From positions 1 to 17,813 of the forward strand of contig JAVKLU010000066.1 of assembly GCA_031538895.1 (NCBI GenBank): a DNA stretch of 17,813 nucleotides. The letters run 5' to 3'. A program made the position numbers and the translations under genes. The notes beneath the pieces are model-generated. The model saw only the letters and a list, made by a program, of their open reading frames with translations, was not told the DNA's origin and did not search any database. Shown here one piece after another: positions 7,350 to 14,524 of this stretch (positions are counted from its first letter, which is position 1; every line of letters starts with the position of its first letter). Source of the stretch: JAVKLU01 sp031538895 (GTDB lineage Bacteria; Pseudomonadota; Gammaproteobacteria; Burkholderiales; Burkholderiaceae).

Positions 7350-9461
7350 TTAACGAAAATACTGTCTTTTATAGATTTTTGACAACCGTCCTAACAGCGC
7401 CCACAGTAGCAAACCCAGTAAAGAAACATCAATTGTTCGGGAAATGTGATCATCGGTGTTACCCCCCTGGCGCCCAAATCCTTGAGTAAAGGTCGATAAA
7501 ATCGGGCTATTACAACCGCTACCCGCGCTTTTCTGCGTATTCACATTCGATGGGGTTGAGCTATTGGTCCTGCTCAAAACGACGCTTAACACATTCGTTG
7601 TCGAGTGTTCGTTGCGATAGGTTAATGTCATCCGACCACTATCATTGCTTGAGCGAAATGTATAACCCACTTTCAATAGACAACTTGCGCCAGCGCCAAG
7701 ATTCTGACAGCTAGACTGGCCAGAGAGCACATAAAATTGAATATTCGTAAAGGCAAAATCAGTAATTGCAATGGCATTGTTTCCAATGTTTGTAATCGTG
7801 ACATCGATACCAGTTGAGCCATTGGTATTGGAAAACTCTAGCGAGTCTGGTGTCGCAATTAAAATCGAACTGTTCGCCGCATCCACTGCATTTTTGACGT
7901 TCAAAATACCACTTCCACATTCGCCCCTAGAAGTACAGGTTTCGGCGCTGGCATAACTTTTAACCGAGGCTTTTAATAAAGCTTTAACTTTCGCTGGTGT
8001 CAAATTAGGGTTGGCTTCACCTATCAGCGCGACCGCCGCGCTGACCATTGCCGTGGCCATTGAAGTCCCACTTTTTGCGACATAGCGATCACTACCTAGG
8101 CTCCCTATTCCGTTATTGCCAGTTGAACAAATCGTACTGGTGCTTGAATTGGGTGCCGCGCAGTCTTGATTATGACTATCGCCCCCAGGCGCCGATAGAT
8201 CAAACGTTTGGCCAATATTGGAATAGTCCGCTAAAGTGCCCGTGACCGTATTTGCACCCACGGCGATCACACCTTTGCAATTGGCTGGGACCATATTAGC
8301 AGCATTGGCACGAGAGTCATTCCCAACAGCCACCACCACGCTAACACCCGCAGCAATCACCTCATCAATAGTCGTTTGATAAGACACGGGACATGCGCAG
8401 CTCGCGCGCGTACATGAGGTTGATAAACTCAAATTAATCACCTTTGCAGGGTTGGGATTCACGGCTAAGCCATTGACAGATAAGCCTGCAGCCCATCGCA
8501 TCGCGGTTTGAGTATCGGATTCGTAACCACCACAACGGCCTAAAACTCGCAGAGGCAAAATTTTTGCCCCATACGCACCGCCCACAACACCGATATTATT
8601 GTTGAGCGCGGCCACTATTCCCGATACGTGAGTTCCATGCCATGAATTAGCAGAAGCGGTACAGCCAGACAAACTACTCGAGAATGGAATACTCAACACA
8701 TCAAAATCAGAAACATAATCACCCAAATCATAGCCACCGACTTGTGCTTGGCGCGATGCCGCCGAATCGCTAATCGTAAAATCACAGGTATGGGCAATGC
8801 GGCAATCTGAAATAAAGTCGTAGCCCGCAGAAATAAATTGCCCCCTAAAAGTATTTGGCCGAATCTGATCGCCGGTTGGAACGCCTAAAGTCCCGAGGTC
8901 TTCATGCGGCAATACCCCCGTATCAATCACGGCCACCACTTGACCGACACCTGTCGCACGCGTCCACGCTCCTTCAAAGTTTGCGCCATAACTTGAATCG
9001 GTTCGCATACCCCATAAATTTGGCCATAAGGCTTGAGTCGTCGGACTGGCGGCATGATGTTGCAAGCGATCCTCTTCGATTGACACAATATTGGGATCTT
9101 TTTTCAAATTTTGTAATGCCTGCGATTTGGCAAGCGCGCTAGCGGGCAGCGTCACTACATGCAGATTTGGGCTGATGGCGTGTTGATACTGAATCCCTGT
9201 CGCCGCACTTTGGATATTAGTACGCGCACGCGCTTCTATCGCATTGTTTTCTTGCGCTAAAGAACTGGGGGAGTTATTTTTTGCAACAGAAGAATCCTGC
9301 GCGAAATTCAAATTTTGCACGCCATTGATATCTCGATACTGGACGATGTAACGACCCGCAGCCTCAGCCGGAATGGACTCCAGGCACGCAAAAAGCATGA
9401 TCAAAAACGCGATGACTGGCGCTTTTATCCTAACTTGATGAAGGGGTTGAGAATTTGTCAT
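7350..9461 (-). CDS. Secreted S8 family serine peptidase (subtilisin-like) with I9 propeptide and C-terminal sorting-type tail
   Basis: This 703-residue preproprotein has a signal peptide at residues 1-35 (hydrophobic VIAFLIMLFACLESIPAEA). Next is an inhibitor I9-type propeptide, about 36-135, with GRYIVQYRD at its start and LQNLKKDPNIVSIEEDRLQ at its end. The subtilisin domain has the full triad: Asp180 in VAVIDTG, His275 in HGTHVSG and Ser467 in SGTSMATAM, with oxyanion Asn381 in VAVGND. At about 535-630 lies a choice-of-anchor-D/ASH-like beta domain with a CQNLGAGASC pair. The tail has GSGC (Cys650), then TIDVSLLGLLLWALL and a basic end, similar to JDVT-CTERM sorting signals. The likely job is extracellular or surface proteolysis. 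The gene follows a small lipoprotein gene by 26 bp and precedes the sulfatase-like gene by 7 bp, so the three are probably co-transcribed. There is no clear Shine-Dalgarno sequence. Confidence 0.93.
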   Translation of the reverse strand: MTNSQPLHQVRIKAPVIAFLIMLFACLESIPAEAAGRYIVQYRDINGVQNLNFAQDSSVAKNNSPSSLAQENNAIEARARTNIQSAATGIQYQHAISPNLHVVTLPASALAKSQALQNLKKDPNIVSIEEDRLQHHAASPTTQALWPNLWGMRTDSSYGANFEGAWTRATGVGQVVAVIDTGVLPHEDLGTLGVPTGDQIRPNTFRGQFISAGYDFISDCRIAHTCDFTISDSAASRQAQVGGYDLGDYVSDFDVLSIPFSSSLSGCTASANSWHGTHVSGIVAALNNNIGVVGGAYGAKILPLRVLGRCGGYESDTQTAMRWAAGLSVNGLAVNPNPAKVINLSLSTSCTRASCACPVSYQTTIDEVIAAGVSVVVAVGNDSRANAANMVPANCKGVIAVGANTVTGTLADYSNIGQTFDLSAPGGDSHNQDCAAPNSSTSTICSTGNNGIGSLGSDRYVAKSGTSMATAMVSAAVALIGEANPNLTPAKVKALLKASVKSYASAETCTSRGECGSGILNVKNAVDAANSSILIATPDSLEFSNTNGSTGIDVTITNIGNNAIAITDFAFTNIQFYVLSGQSSCQNLGAGASCLLKVGYTFRSSNDSGRMTLTYRNEHSTTNVLSVVLSRTNSSTPSNVNTQKSAGSGCNSPILSTFTQGFGRQGGNTDDHISRTIDVSLLGLLLWALLGRLSKIYKRQYFR

Positions 9462-9480
9462 GTTTAAGGATTTGTCATGT
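9453..9480. repeat. Direct repeat duplicating the protease start region, with a 4-codon upstream ORF
   Basis: ATTTGTCATGT occurs at 9453-9463 and 9470-9480 with a 17-bp period. On the minus strand this places a second ATG (9478-9476) upstream of the protease ATG (9461-9459). It reads M-T-N-P then TAA, and two bases later comes the true start M-T-N-S. The mini-ORF could feed ribosomes to a start that otherwise lacks a Shine-Dalgarno sequence, or be a simple duplication. Confidence 0.5.
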
Positions 9481-9487
9481 CAGCGAG

Positions 9488-9853
9488 TCATTTTTTATTT
9501 GAAGGTTGCACAACTAATTTTTGCAAATGATCGGGCGCAATATTCATCATTGAATCACGGCGCAAAGACTCCAACACGGCTTCCCAATCGCGACAGTTCG
9601 TAAAACGCGCCATGTAAATCCAATTGTTATCTGAACTTTGCCCCATACGTTCTGCTAAAACGCCCTCTTGTTGCAATAACAGTGGTGGAATCAATTGATC
9701 AGAAACCGTCACGATCACACGTCGGTAACAGACCCCTAAACGACTTGAATCAAGTGTTTGCGGATTCAAATACGCTTGCTCATTTTGACAAGCAGATAGC
9801 AAGGTCGAAAATAACACTAGCGCAGCTGACACAATCTTTTTCAACTCGCGCAT
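9488..9853 (-). CDS. Small lipoprotein with I9 (propeptide-inhibitor)-like region
   Basis: This is a 121-residue predicted lipoprotein. It has a basic start (MRELKK), a hydrophobic core AALVLFSTLL and a lipobox LSAC with lipidated Cys22. I do not recognise a named family. The mature part shows a beta-alpha-beta-beta-alpha-beta pattern: RRVIVTVSD, a helix with LLLQQEGVLAERMG, then NWIYMARF, then the helix-strand LESLRRDSMMNIAPDHLQKL at residues 94-112. That last segment aligns, with a one-residue gap, to the end of the propeptide of the protease encoded next (LQNLKKDPNIVSIEEDRLQ). A membrane-tethered propeptide-like inhibitor or chaperone is therefore a reasonable inference, unproven. Two further cysteines (42 and 87) could pair. 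Its ATG directly abuts the miaB stop codon, implying coupled translation, and 26 bp separate it from the protease gene. Confidence 0.75.
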   Translation of the reverse strand: MRELKKIVSAALVLFSTLLSACQNEQAYLNPQTLDSSRLGVCYRRVIVTVSDQLIPPLLLQQEGVLAERMGQSSDNNWIYMARFTNCRDWEAVLESLRRDSMMNIAPDHLQKLVVQPSNKK

Positions 9854-11194
9854 CTAACTGTGCAAAACACCGCGCAAAGTATGGCGTGAACTTTCAGTGA
9901 TTTTGACCGCACACAGGGTTCCGATGTAATCAGCGGGGCTACCTGATTCATAAGAAAAGTTCACGACTCGGTTATTGTCCGTGCGTCCGCACAATTCCAC
10001 ATCTGATTTTTTGGTCACGCCTTCCACCAAAACATTTTGCACACTGCCTATCATCGACTGACTGTGGATTGATTCTTGCTGATCGATTAAGGTTTGTAGG
10101 CGATGCAGACGTTCGCGCTTTACCTCATCAGGCGTGTCGTCATGTAAATTTGCCGCCGGTGTTCCAGGACGTGGACTAAAGATAAACGAATAACTGCTGT
10201 CAAAGTTAACACTTTTCACCAAATCAAGCAGCGCTTCAAAATCAGCGTCAGTTTCTCCTGGAAAGCCCACAATAAAGTCCGATGTCAAAGATAAACTTGG
10301 GCGCACCGCCCGCAATTTACGCACAATCGACTTGAACTCTAAAACGGTATAAGCACGTTTCATCGCCGCCAATATTTTGTCTGAACCATGCTGTACCGGC
10401 AAATGTAAATGCGAAACCAATTTGGGGATATTTGCATAGGCGGCGATCAGACGCGGCGTAAATTCTTTGGGATGACTCGTGGTGTAACGTATCCGTTCAA
10501 TCATTGGAATTTCGGCCACATATTCCAACAACAAGGCAAAGTCGGCAATAGTTCCATCACTCATCTGACCACGAAACGCGTTGACGTTCTGACCCAATAA
10601 AGTCACTTCACGAACACCTTGAGCGCACAACGACGCAATCTCCGCCAAAACATCATCAAGGGGGCGCGAAATTTCTTCGCCGCGGGTATAGGGAACAACG
10701 CAATAACTACAATATTTCGAACAACCTTCCATAATCGTCACAAAGGCGGTGACGCCATCAACGCGCGCAACGGGAAGGTGATCAAATTTTTCAATTTCGG
10801 GAAAACTAATATCCACCTGCGCTTTTTGTTCAGATTGACGACGCGCCAACATATCGGGCAAACGGTGCAAAGTTTGCGGGCCAAAAATCACATCAACATA
10901 CGGCGCACGTTGCAAAATTGCGCCGCCTTCTTGCGCGGCAACACAACCGCCAACACCAATACGCATAGTAGGTTTGCGCTCTTTTAATTCACGCAAACGG
11001 CCTAAATCAGAAAATACTTTTTCTTGTGCTTTCTCACGGATTGAGCAAGTATTTAACACTACCAAATCAGCGTCTTCTGCGTTATCGGTGCTTTGCCAAT
11101 TGCCTTTGTCGTGCATTAAATCAATGATTTTTTGCGTGTCATATTCGTTCATTTGACAGCCAAAGGACTTTACAAATATTTTTGGATTGGTCAT
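9854..11194 (-). CDS. miaB: tRNA-2-methylthio-N6-dimethylallyladenosine synthase MiaB
   Basis: This 446-residue radical SAM methylthiotransferase adds a methylthio group to i6A at position 37 of tRNAs reading codons that begin with U, supporting reading-frame maintenance. The N-terminal domain has FGCQMNEYD and the three cluster cysteines Cys13, Cys50 and Cys84. The radical SAM motif is CSKYCSYC (Cys158, Cys162, Cys165). A C-terminal TRAM domain covers about residues 380-445. Length and start (MTNPKIFVKSFGCQMN) match the family. It starts 8 bp after the rimO stop with only an A-rich spacer and no Shine-Dalgarno sequence. Its stop abuts the lipoprotein start. It is distinguished from RimO by the FGCQMN and GEEISRP signatures. 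Confidence 0.96.
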   Translation of the reverse strand: MTNPKIFVKSFGCQMNEYDTQKIIDLMHDKGNWQSTDNAEDADLVVLNTCSIREKAQEKVFSDLGRLRELKERKPTMRIGVGGCVAAQEGGAILQRAPYVDVIFGPQTLHRLPDMLARRQSEQKAQVDISFPEIEKFDHLPVARVDGVTAFVTIMEGCSKYCSYCVVPYTRGEEISRPLDDVLAEIASLCAQGVREVTLLGQNVNAFRGQMSDGTIADFALLLEYVAEIPMIERIRYTTSHPKEFTPRLIAAYANIPKLVSHLHLPVQHGSDKILAAMKRAYTVLEFKSIVRKLRAVRPSLSLTSDFIVGFPGETDADFEALLDLVKSVNFDSSYSFIFSPRPGTPAANLHDDTPDEVKRERLHRLQTLIDQQESIHSQSMIGSVQNVLVEGVTKKSDVELCGRTDNNRVVNFSYESGSPADYIGTLCAVKITESSRHTLRGVLHS

Positions 11195-11202
11195 TGTTTT
11201 TT

Positions 11203-12600
11203 TTATCGCGTATGCGGCAAGGCATGGGATGCGCTGGGTGATTGTTGTACACCAGGTGAACCAACTTGAGCAATCAAATCGTATTCATTAGCGTCAATCA
11301 CGGTCACTTCGCGCCAATCACCGACATGCCAATGACGCGGTGGGCGGGCGACGATGACATTACCGTCAATCTCTGGCGCATCGCCTGCAGAACGGGTCAA
11401 CGCAAAAACTCCAGTGTCATCCTGAACCAACTCATCAACCAACACGCGCATCGTGCGGCCGATTTTCGCGTGCAAACGCGCCGCCGAAATATCACGTTGC
11501 ACCAACATCACTTGATCACGACGCGCGGCGCGAACTTCATCCGATAAGGCGCCCTCTAATGCATTGGCCTGCGCACCCTCAACGGGCGAATAGGCAAAAC
11601 AACCCAAGCGATCAATTTGCGCCAAGGGTAAAAAATCGAGTAAGGCTTGAAATTCTGTTGCCGTTTCGCTGGGGAAACCGGCGATAAAAGTCGAACGCAA
11701 AACCAAATCAGGACATTGCGCGCGCCATTCGCTAATTCGCTCCAACATTTTTTCGCTGTTGGCAGGGCGTTTCATCCGTTTTAACACTTCGGGGTGCGCG
11801 TGTTGCAATGGCATATCCAAATACGGCACGACCACTTTGCCAAATAAAGGAATCACTTCTTTGACCGAAGGATAAGGATAGACGTAATGCAGTCGCACCC
11901 ATGCGGCATAAGGTGCAGCAAGCACACTCAACTGTTCAACCAAGTTAGGAAAATTCGCACGTATCGATTGTGTGCCAATAAATTCGGCTTTATTTTTGCG
12001 ATCAACGCCATACGCGCTGGTATCTTGCGAGACGACTAATAGTTCTTTCACACCCGCATCGAGCAAAATTTTGGCTTCTGCCAAAATGTCTTTTAGAGGG
12101 CGCGACACTAAAGGGCCACGCAAATCAGGGATGATGCAAAATGAACAACTGTGGCTACAACCTTCGGAAATTTTTAAATACGCGTAATGCTTAGGGGTGA
12201 GTTTGGTTCCTTGCGCGGGCAAATGAATCGGGCGAGTCGGTCGGTCAATCGGCAAATGCGTCGAAACCAAATCCATCACCTCTTGCGTTTGATGCGGGCC
12301 AGTGACACCCAAAATACGCGGATGCACCGTCGCCACCAAATTATCACCCGCGCTGTTTTCGCGCTTACCCAAACAACCGGTCACGATCACGCGTCCGTTG
12401 TCCTTGAGTGCTTCACCAATCGCATCTAAAGATTCGGTAACTGCCGCATCAATAAAGCCACAAGTGTTGACGATCACTAAATCGGCGTCTTGATAATTTG
12501 GACTGATCGCGTAACCACGCTGCCGCAAAGAGGTAATTATGTGTTCGCTATCGACCAGAGCCTTGGGACAACCTAAAGAGACAAAACCTATTGAAGCCAT
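11203..12600 (-). CDS. rimO: Ribosomal protein S12 methylthiotransferase RimO
   Basis: This 465-residue radical SAM enzyme beta-methylthiolates a conserved aspartate of ribosomal protein S12 (Asp89 in E. coli numbering). Signatures are GFVSLGCPKALVDSE at the N-terminus, cluster cysteines Cys11, Cys47 and Cys76, the radical SAM motif CSHSCSFC (Cys148, Cys152, Cys155), IIPDLRGPLVSRP, and a TRAM domain near residues 380-440. About 20 extra residues (S/P/H-rich) follow the TRAM domain. It lies 69 bp downstream of phaR, the arrangement known from Burkholderiales, and 8 bp upstream of its paralogue miaB. No Shine-Dalgarno sequence is visible, but the start matches family members. Confidence 0.96.
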   Translation of the reverse strand: MASIGFVSLGCPKALVDSEHIITSLRQRGYAISPNYQDADLVIVNTCGFIDAAVTESLDAIGEALKDNGRVIVTGCLGKRENSAGDNLVATVHPRILGVTGPHQTQEVMDLVSTHLPIDRPTRPIHLPAQGTKLTPKHYAYLKISEGCSHSCSFCIIPDLRGPLVSRPLKDILAEAKILLDAGVKELLVVSQDTSAYGVDRKNKAEFIGTQSIRANFPNLVEQLSVLAAPYAAWVRLHYVYPYPSVKEVIPLFGKVVVPYLDMPLQHAHPEVLKRMKRPANSEKMLERISEWRAQCPDLVLRSTFIAGFPSETATEFQALLDFLPLAQIDRLGCFAYSPVEGAQANALEGALSDEVRAARRDQVMLVQRDISAARLHAKIGRTMRVLVDELVQDDTGVFALTRSAGDAPEIDGNVIVARPPRHWHVGDWREVTVIDANEYDLIAQVGSPGVQQSPSASHALPHTR

Positions 12601-12669
12601 ACGAAAAGCGCAATGCGGCTGACTAAAGTGAATGAGGGGTGAGTATTCTCGTCGCGCAACATATTATGT

Positions 12670-13230
12670 TTATTTCGTTTTTGTAGCGTTATTGGGCGCG
12701 CTCACATCTGGCGCTGTTGGGGGTGTGGCAAACATGTTTTGCATTTGATTTTGCATATTGAAAAACATATTTTTACTTTGTTCGACATAATTGTTCATCA
12801 CGCCTTGCAACATCGGCATTTGCAAATTCATAAAGTCCAACATCGCTTCAGGCGAAATTAAACCGGCCTGATTGCTGGTGCTTTCGTTCATTTTATTTTG
12901 AATGTCGCTCAAAGTTTGCAGATTTCTCTCTAAATAAACGCCCATCAAGCCCTGCATCGAATGACCATAAAAACGAATGATTTGTTCCAATACCGGCGCC
13001 GTAAAAATTGCCCCTGAATGCCCGATCACCTCTTCTTCCAAAATAATTTGCAACAAAACGCTACGGGTTAAATCTTCGTCAGTCTTGGCATCCACAATTT
13101 GAAATCTCTGATGCGCCATGACCAAATCTTTAATATCATGCAGAACAATGTATGAACTGGTTTCAGTATCATACAAGCGACGATTAGCGTATTTTTTAAT
13201 GATCCGAATAGCAGGAATAGCATCTGGCAT
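12670..13230 (-). CDS. phaR: Polyhydroxyalkanoate synthesis repressor PhaR
   Basis: This 186-residue DNA-binding regulator senses polyhydroxyalkanoate (PHA) granules. In the known systems it represses phasin genes and itself, and is released when PHA accumulates. The N-terminal DNA-binding domain has the diagnostic IRIIKKYANRRLYDTETSSY at about residues 8-27. The PHB-accumulation domain follows, with LLQIILEEE, FTAPVLEQIIRFYG and MQGLMGVYLE. The tail is rich in Met, Gln and Asn (LQMPMLQGVMNNYVEQSK, MQNQMQNMF), which may mediate polymer binding. It is the first gene of the minus-strand run, with a -10 box 58 bp upstream. phaC, phaA and phaB, often adjacent in Burkholderiales, are not in this window; a plus-strand peptidase-family gene diverges from phaR instead. 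Confidence 0.95.
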   Translation of the reverse strand: MPDAIPAIRIIKKYANRRLYDTETSSYIVLHDIKDLVMAHQRFQIVDAKTDEDLTRSVLLQIILEEEVIGHSGAIFTAPVLEQIIRFYGHSMQGLMGVYLERNLQTLSDIQNKMNESTSNQAGLISPEAMLDFMNLQMPMLQGVMNNYVEQSKNMFFNMQNQMQNMFATPPTAPDVSAPNNATKTK

Positions 13231-13267
13231 AGAAATTTACACTCACAAAATAAATGAAAGCACTTGG

Positions 13268-13316
13268 TGCAGTGCAGAACGGCCTTGATTATAGGCATGA
13301 CTGCCCATTTTTGCAG
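13268..13316 (-). promoter_or_regulatory. phaR promoter with TGC-rich candidate operator
   Basis: On the minus strand a perfect TATAAT lies at 13293-13288, 58 bp before the phaR ATG. The -35 region is weak (CTGCAA at a 17-bp spacing). CTGCCCATTTTTGCAG (13301-13316) is an inverted CTGC-N8-GCAG overlapping the -35 side. A second TGC-rich stretch (GTGCAGTGCAG) lies at 13268-13278 near the expected start point. PhaR sites in Paracoccus and Ralstonia are described as TGC-rich, so autoregulation is a fair inference. Confidence 0.45.
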
Positions 13317-13330
13317 GCTTGATGATTACG

Positions 13331-13350
13331 CCCGTTTACACCCGTATACA
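13331..13350. repeat. 10-bp tandem repeat in the phaR/desuccinylase divergent region
   Basis: CCCGTTTACA (13331-13340) is followed by CCCGTATACA (13341-13350), nine of ten bases identical. The second copy contains the palindrome GTATAC. The repeat lies 18-38 bp upstream of the plus-strand ATG at 13369. The one-turn spacing could suit a regulator, but nothing else supports that. Confidence 0.4.
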
Positions 13351-13368
13351 ACTCACCTAACACTGATT

Positions 13369-14502
13369 ATGGAAATCCAACATCATGCTTTACTTTTCAG
13401 TTCTGCCGGCACGCAGCGAGCGCTCACCAGCCTACACTTTGGGCGCAAACAATCCGGTCAAAAAATTTATATTCAAGCGGCATTACACGCGGATGAAGTT
13501 CCCGGCATGTTAGTCGCGCACCATTTAAAAGAGCAGTTACAAATTTTAGAACCCTACATTAACGGTGAAATTGTATTGGTCCCAATGGCGAACCCGATTG
13601 GTCTGGACCAAGTGCTCATGCAGCATGGATTGGGGCGTTTTGAACAAGCCAGTGGTGAAAACTTCAATCGTCACTACCCTGATTTTTTTCAGCTTCTCAA
13701 AACCTCGTTAATTCCGCAACTGACTGACAGCGCGGCCCAGAATCGCCACCTGATTCGATCCGCAATTGGGCAATATTTACGCGCAACTCCCGTGCACACA
13801 GAATTGGACTCTTTGCGTCAAACTTTGCTGTTGTTGGCGCACGATGCTGACGTGGTATTAGATTTGCATTGCGACTTTGAAGCGGTATTACACCTGTATG
13901 TCGAACACGCTTATTTACCGCGCGGTGAAGTATTGGCACAGTTTTTACGCGCCGAAACAGTCTTGTGGGCGCGTGGATTTAGTACCAATCACGGATTTTG
14001 CTTTGATGAAGCCTTAAGCAGTCCATGGTGGCAACTGGCGCAGTACGTTGAGGAAAATTTAAAGGGTGCCTACCCGATTCCGCTATCTTGCCTATCGAGC
14101 ACAATTGAGTTGCGTGGCGAAGCCGATGTATCACATGCCAATGCGCGCGTTGATTGCCAGCATTTTCTGGATTACTTTCGTTATCTGGGGGTTCTTGGAG
14201 ATCACGCGGTGGCCCTACCCGAACTTTTGTGTCCGTCCACTCCCCTAGCCGGCGTCGAAACCATACACGCACCGCATAGTGGCATCATTGTTTTTCACTG
14301 CCAAGTCGGACAACAGGTAAAAATCGACACGGTGATCGCCGAAATTATCAATCCCTATACCAGTCAGGTCAGCCTCGTCAAAAGCACGATCGAAGGTTGT
14401 CTGTTCGTGCGGCAAAACGATCGCTTTGCGCAAGCGCACCAAGAACTGGGCAAAATCGCTGGACAGATTGCATTTAGGAGGGGCAATCTGTTAAGCGCGT
14501 AA
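13369..14502 (+). CDS. Succinylglutamate desuccinylase/aspartoacylase family zinc hydrolase
   Basis: This 377-residue M14-like zinc amidohydrolase belongs to the AstE/AspA superfamily, whose members cleave N-acyl amino acids. Zinc ligands are His40 and Glu43 in LHADEVPG and His167 in DLHCDFE. ENFNRHYPD (Asn98, Arg101) is the substrate-carboxylate motif, and Glu247 in STIELRGEADV is the likely catalytic base. A C-terminal beta domain (GVETIHAPHSGIIVFHCQVG) resembles lipoyl/biotinyl folds, as in many proteobacterial members. The frame is open from a TTG at 13264, but the ATG at 13369 is preferred: family members start just before the LTSLHFG segment, and the earlier stretch would overlap the phaR promoter. 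There is no Shine-Dalgarno sequence. The gene is divergent from phaR and convergent with the YDG gene. The exact substrate is unknown; no other arginine-degradation (ast) gene is nearby. Confidence 0.85.
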   Translation: MEIQHHALLFSSAGTQRALTSLHFGRKQSGQKIYIQAALHADEVPGMLVAHHLKEQLQILEPYINGEIVLVPMANPIGLDQVLMQHGLGRFEQASGENFNRHYPDFFQLLKTSLIPQLTDSAAQNRHLIRSAIGQYLRATPVHTELDSLRQTLLLLAHDADVVLDLHCDFEAVLHLYVEHAYLPRGEVLAQFLRAETVLWARGFSTNHGFCFDEALSSPWWQLAQYVEENLKGAYPIPLSCLSSTIELRGEADVSHANARVDCQHFLDYFRYLGVLGDHAVALPELLCPSTPLAGVETIHAPHSGIIVFHCQVGQQVKIDTVIAEIINPYTSQVSLVKSTIEGCLFVRQNDRFAQAHQELGKIAGQIAFRRGNLLSA

Positions 14503-14524
14503 TTGACGTATGAGTCACGAGTAA

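Noticed and set aside
10619..10987. 122-codon plus-strand frame
   Set aside because: It lies fully antisense to miaB, whose motifs are intact.
12588..12662. 24-codon minus-strand ORF between phaR and rimO, overlapping the rimO start
   Set aside because: It has no ribosome site or recognisable features, and it is of a length expected by chance.
12658..12670. AACATATTATGTT palindrome after phaR as an operator or terminator
   Set aside because: The arms are only six bases with a one-base centre, AT-rich and without a T tract. It is likely chance.
13264..13368. N-terminal extension of the desuccinylase gene from a TTG
   Set aside because: The extra 35 residues resemble no family sequence and overlap the phaR promoter. 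The ATG at 13369 matches the expected family start.
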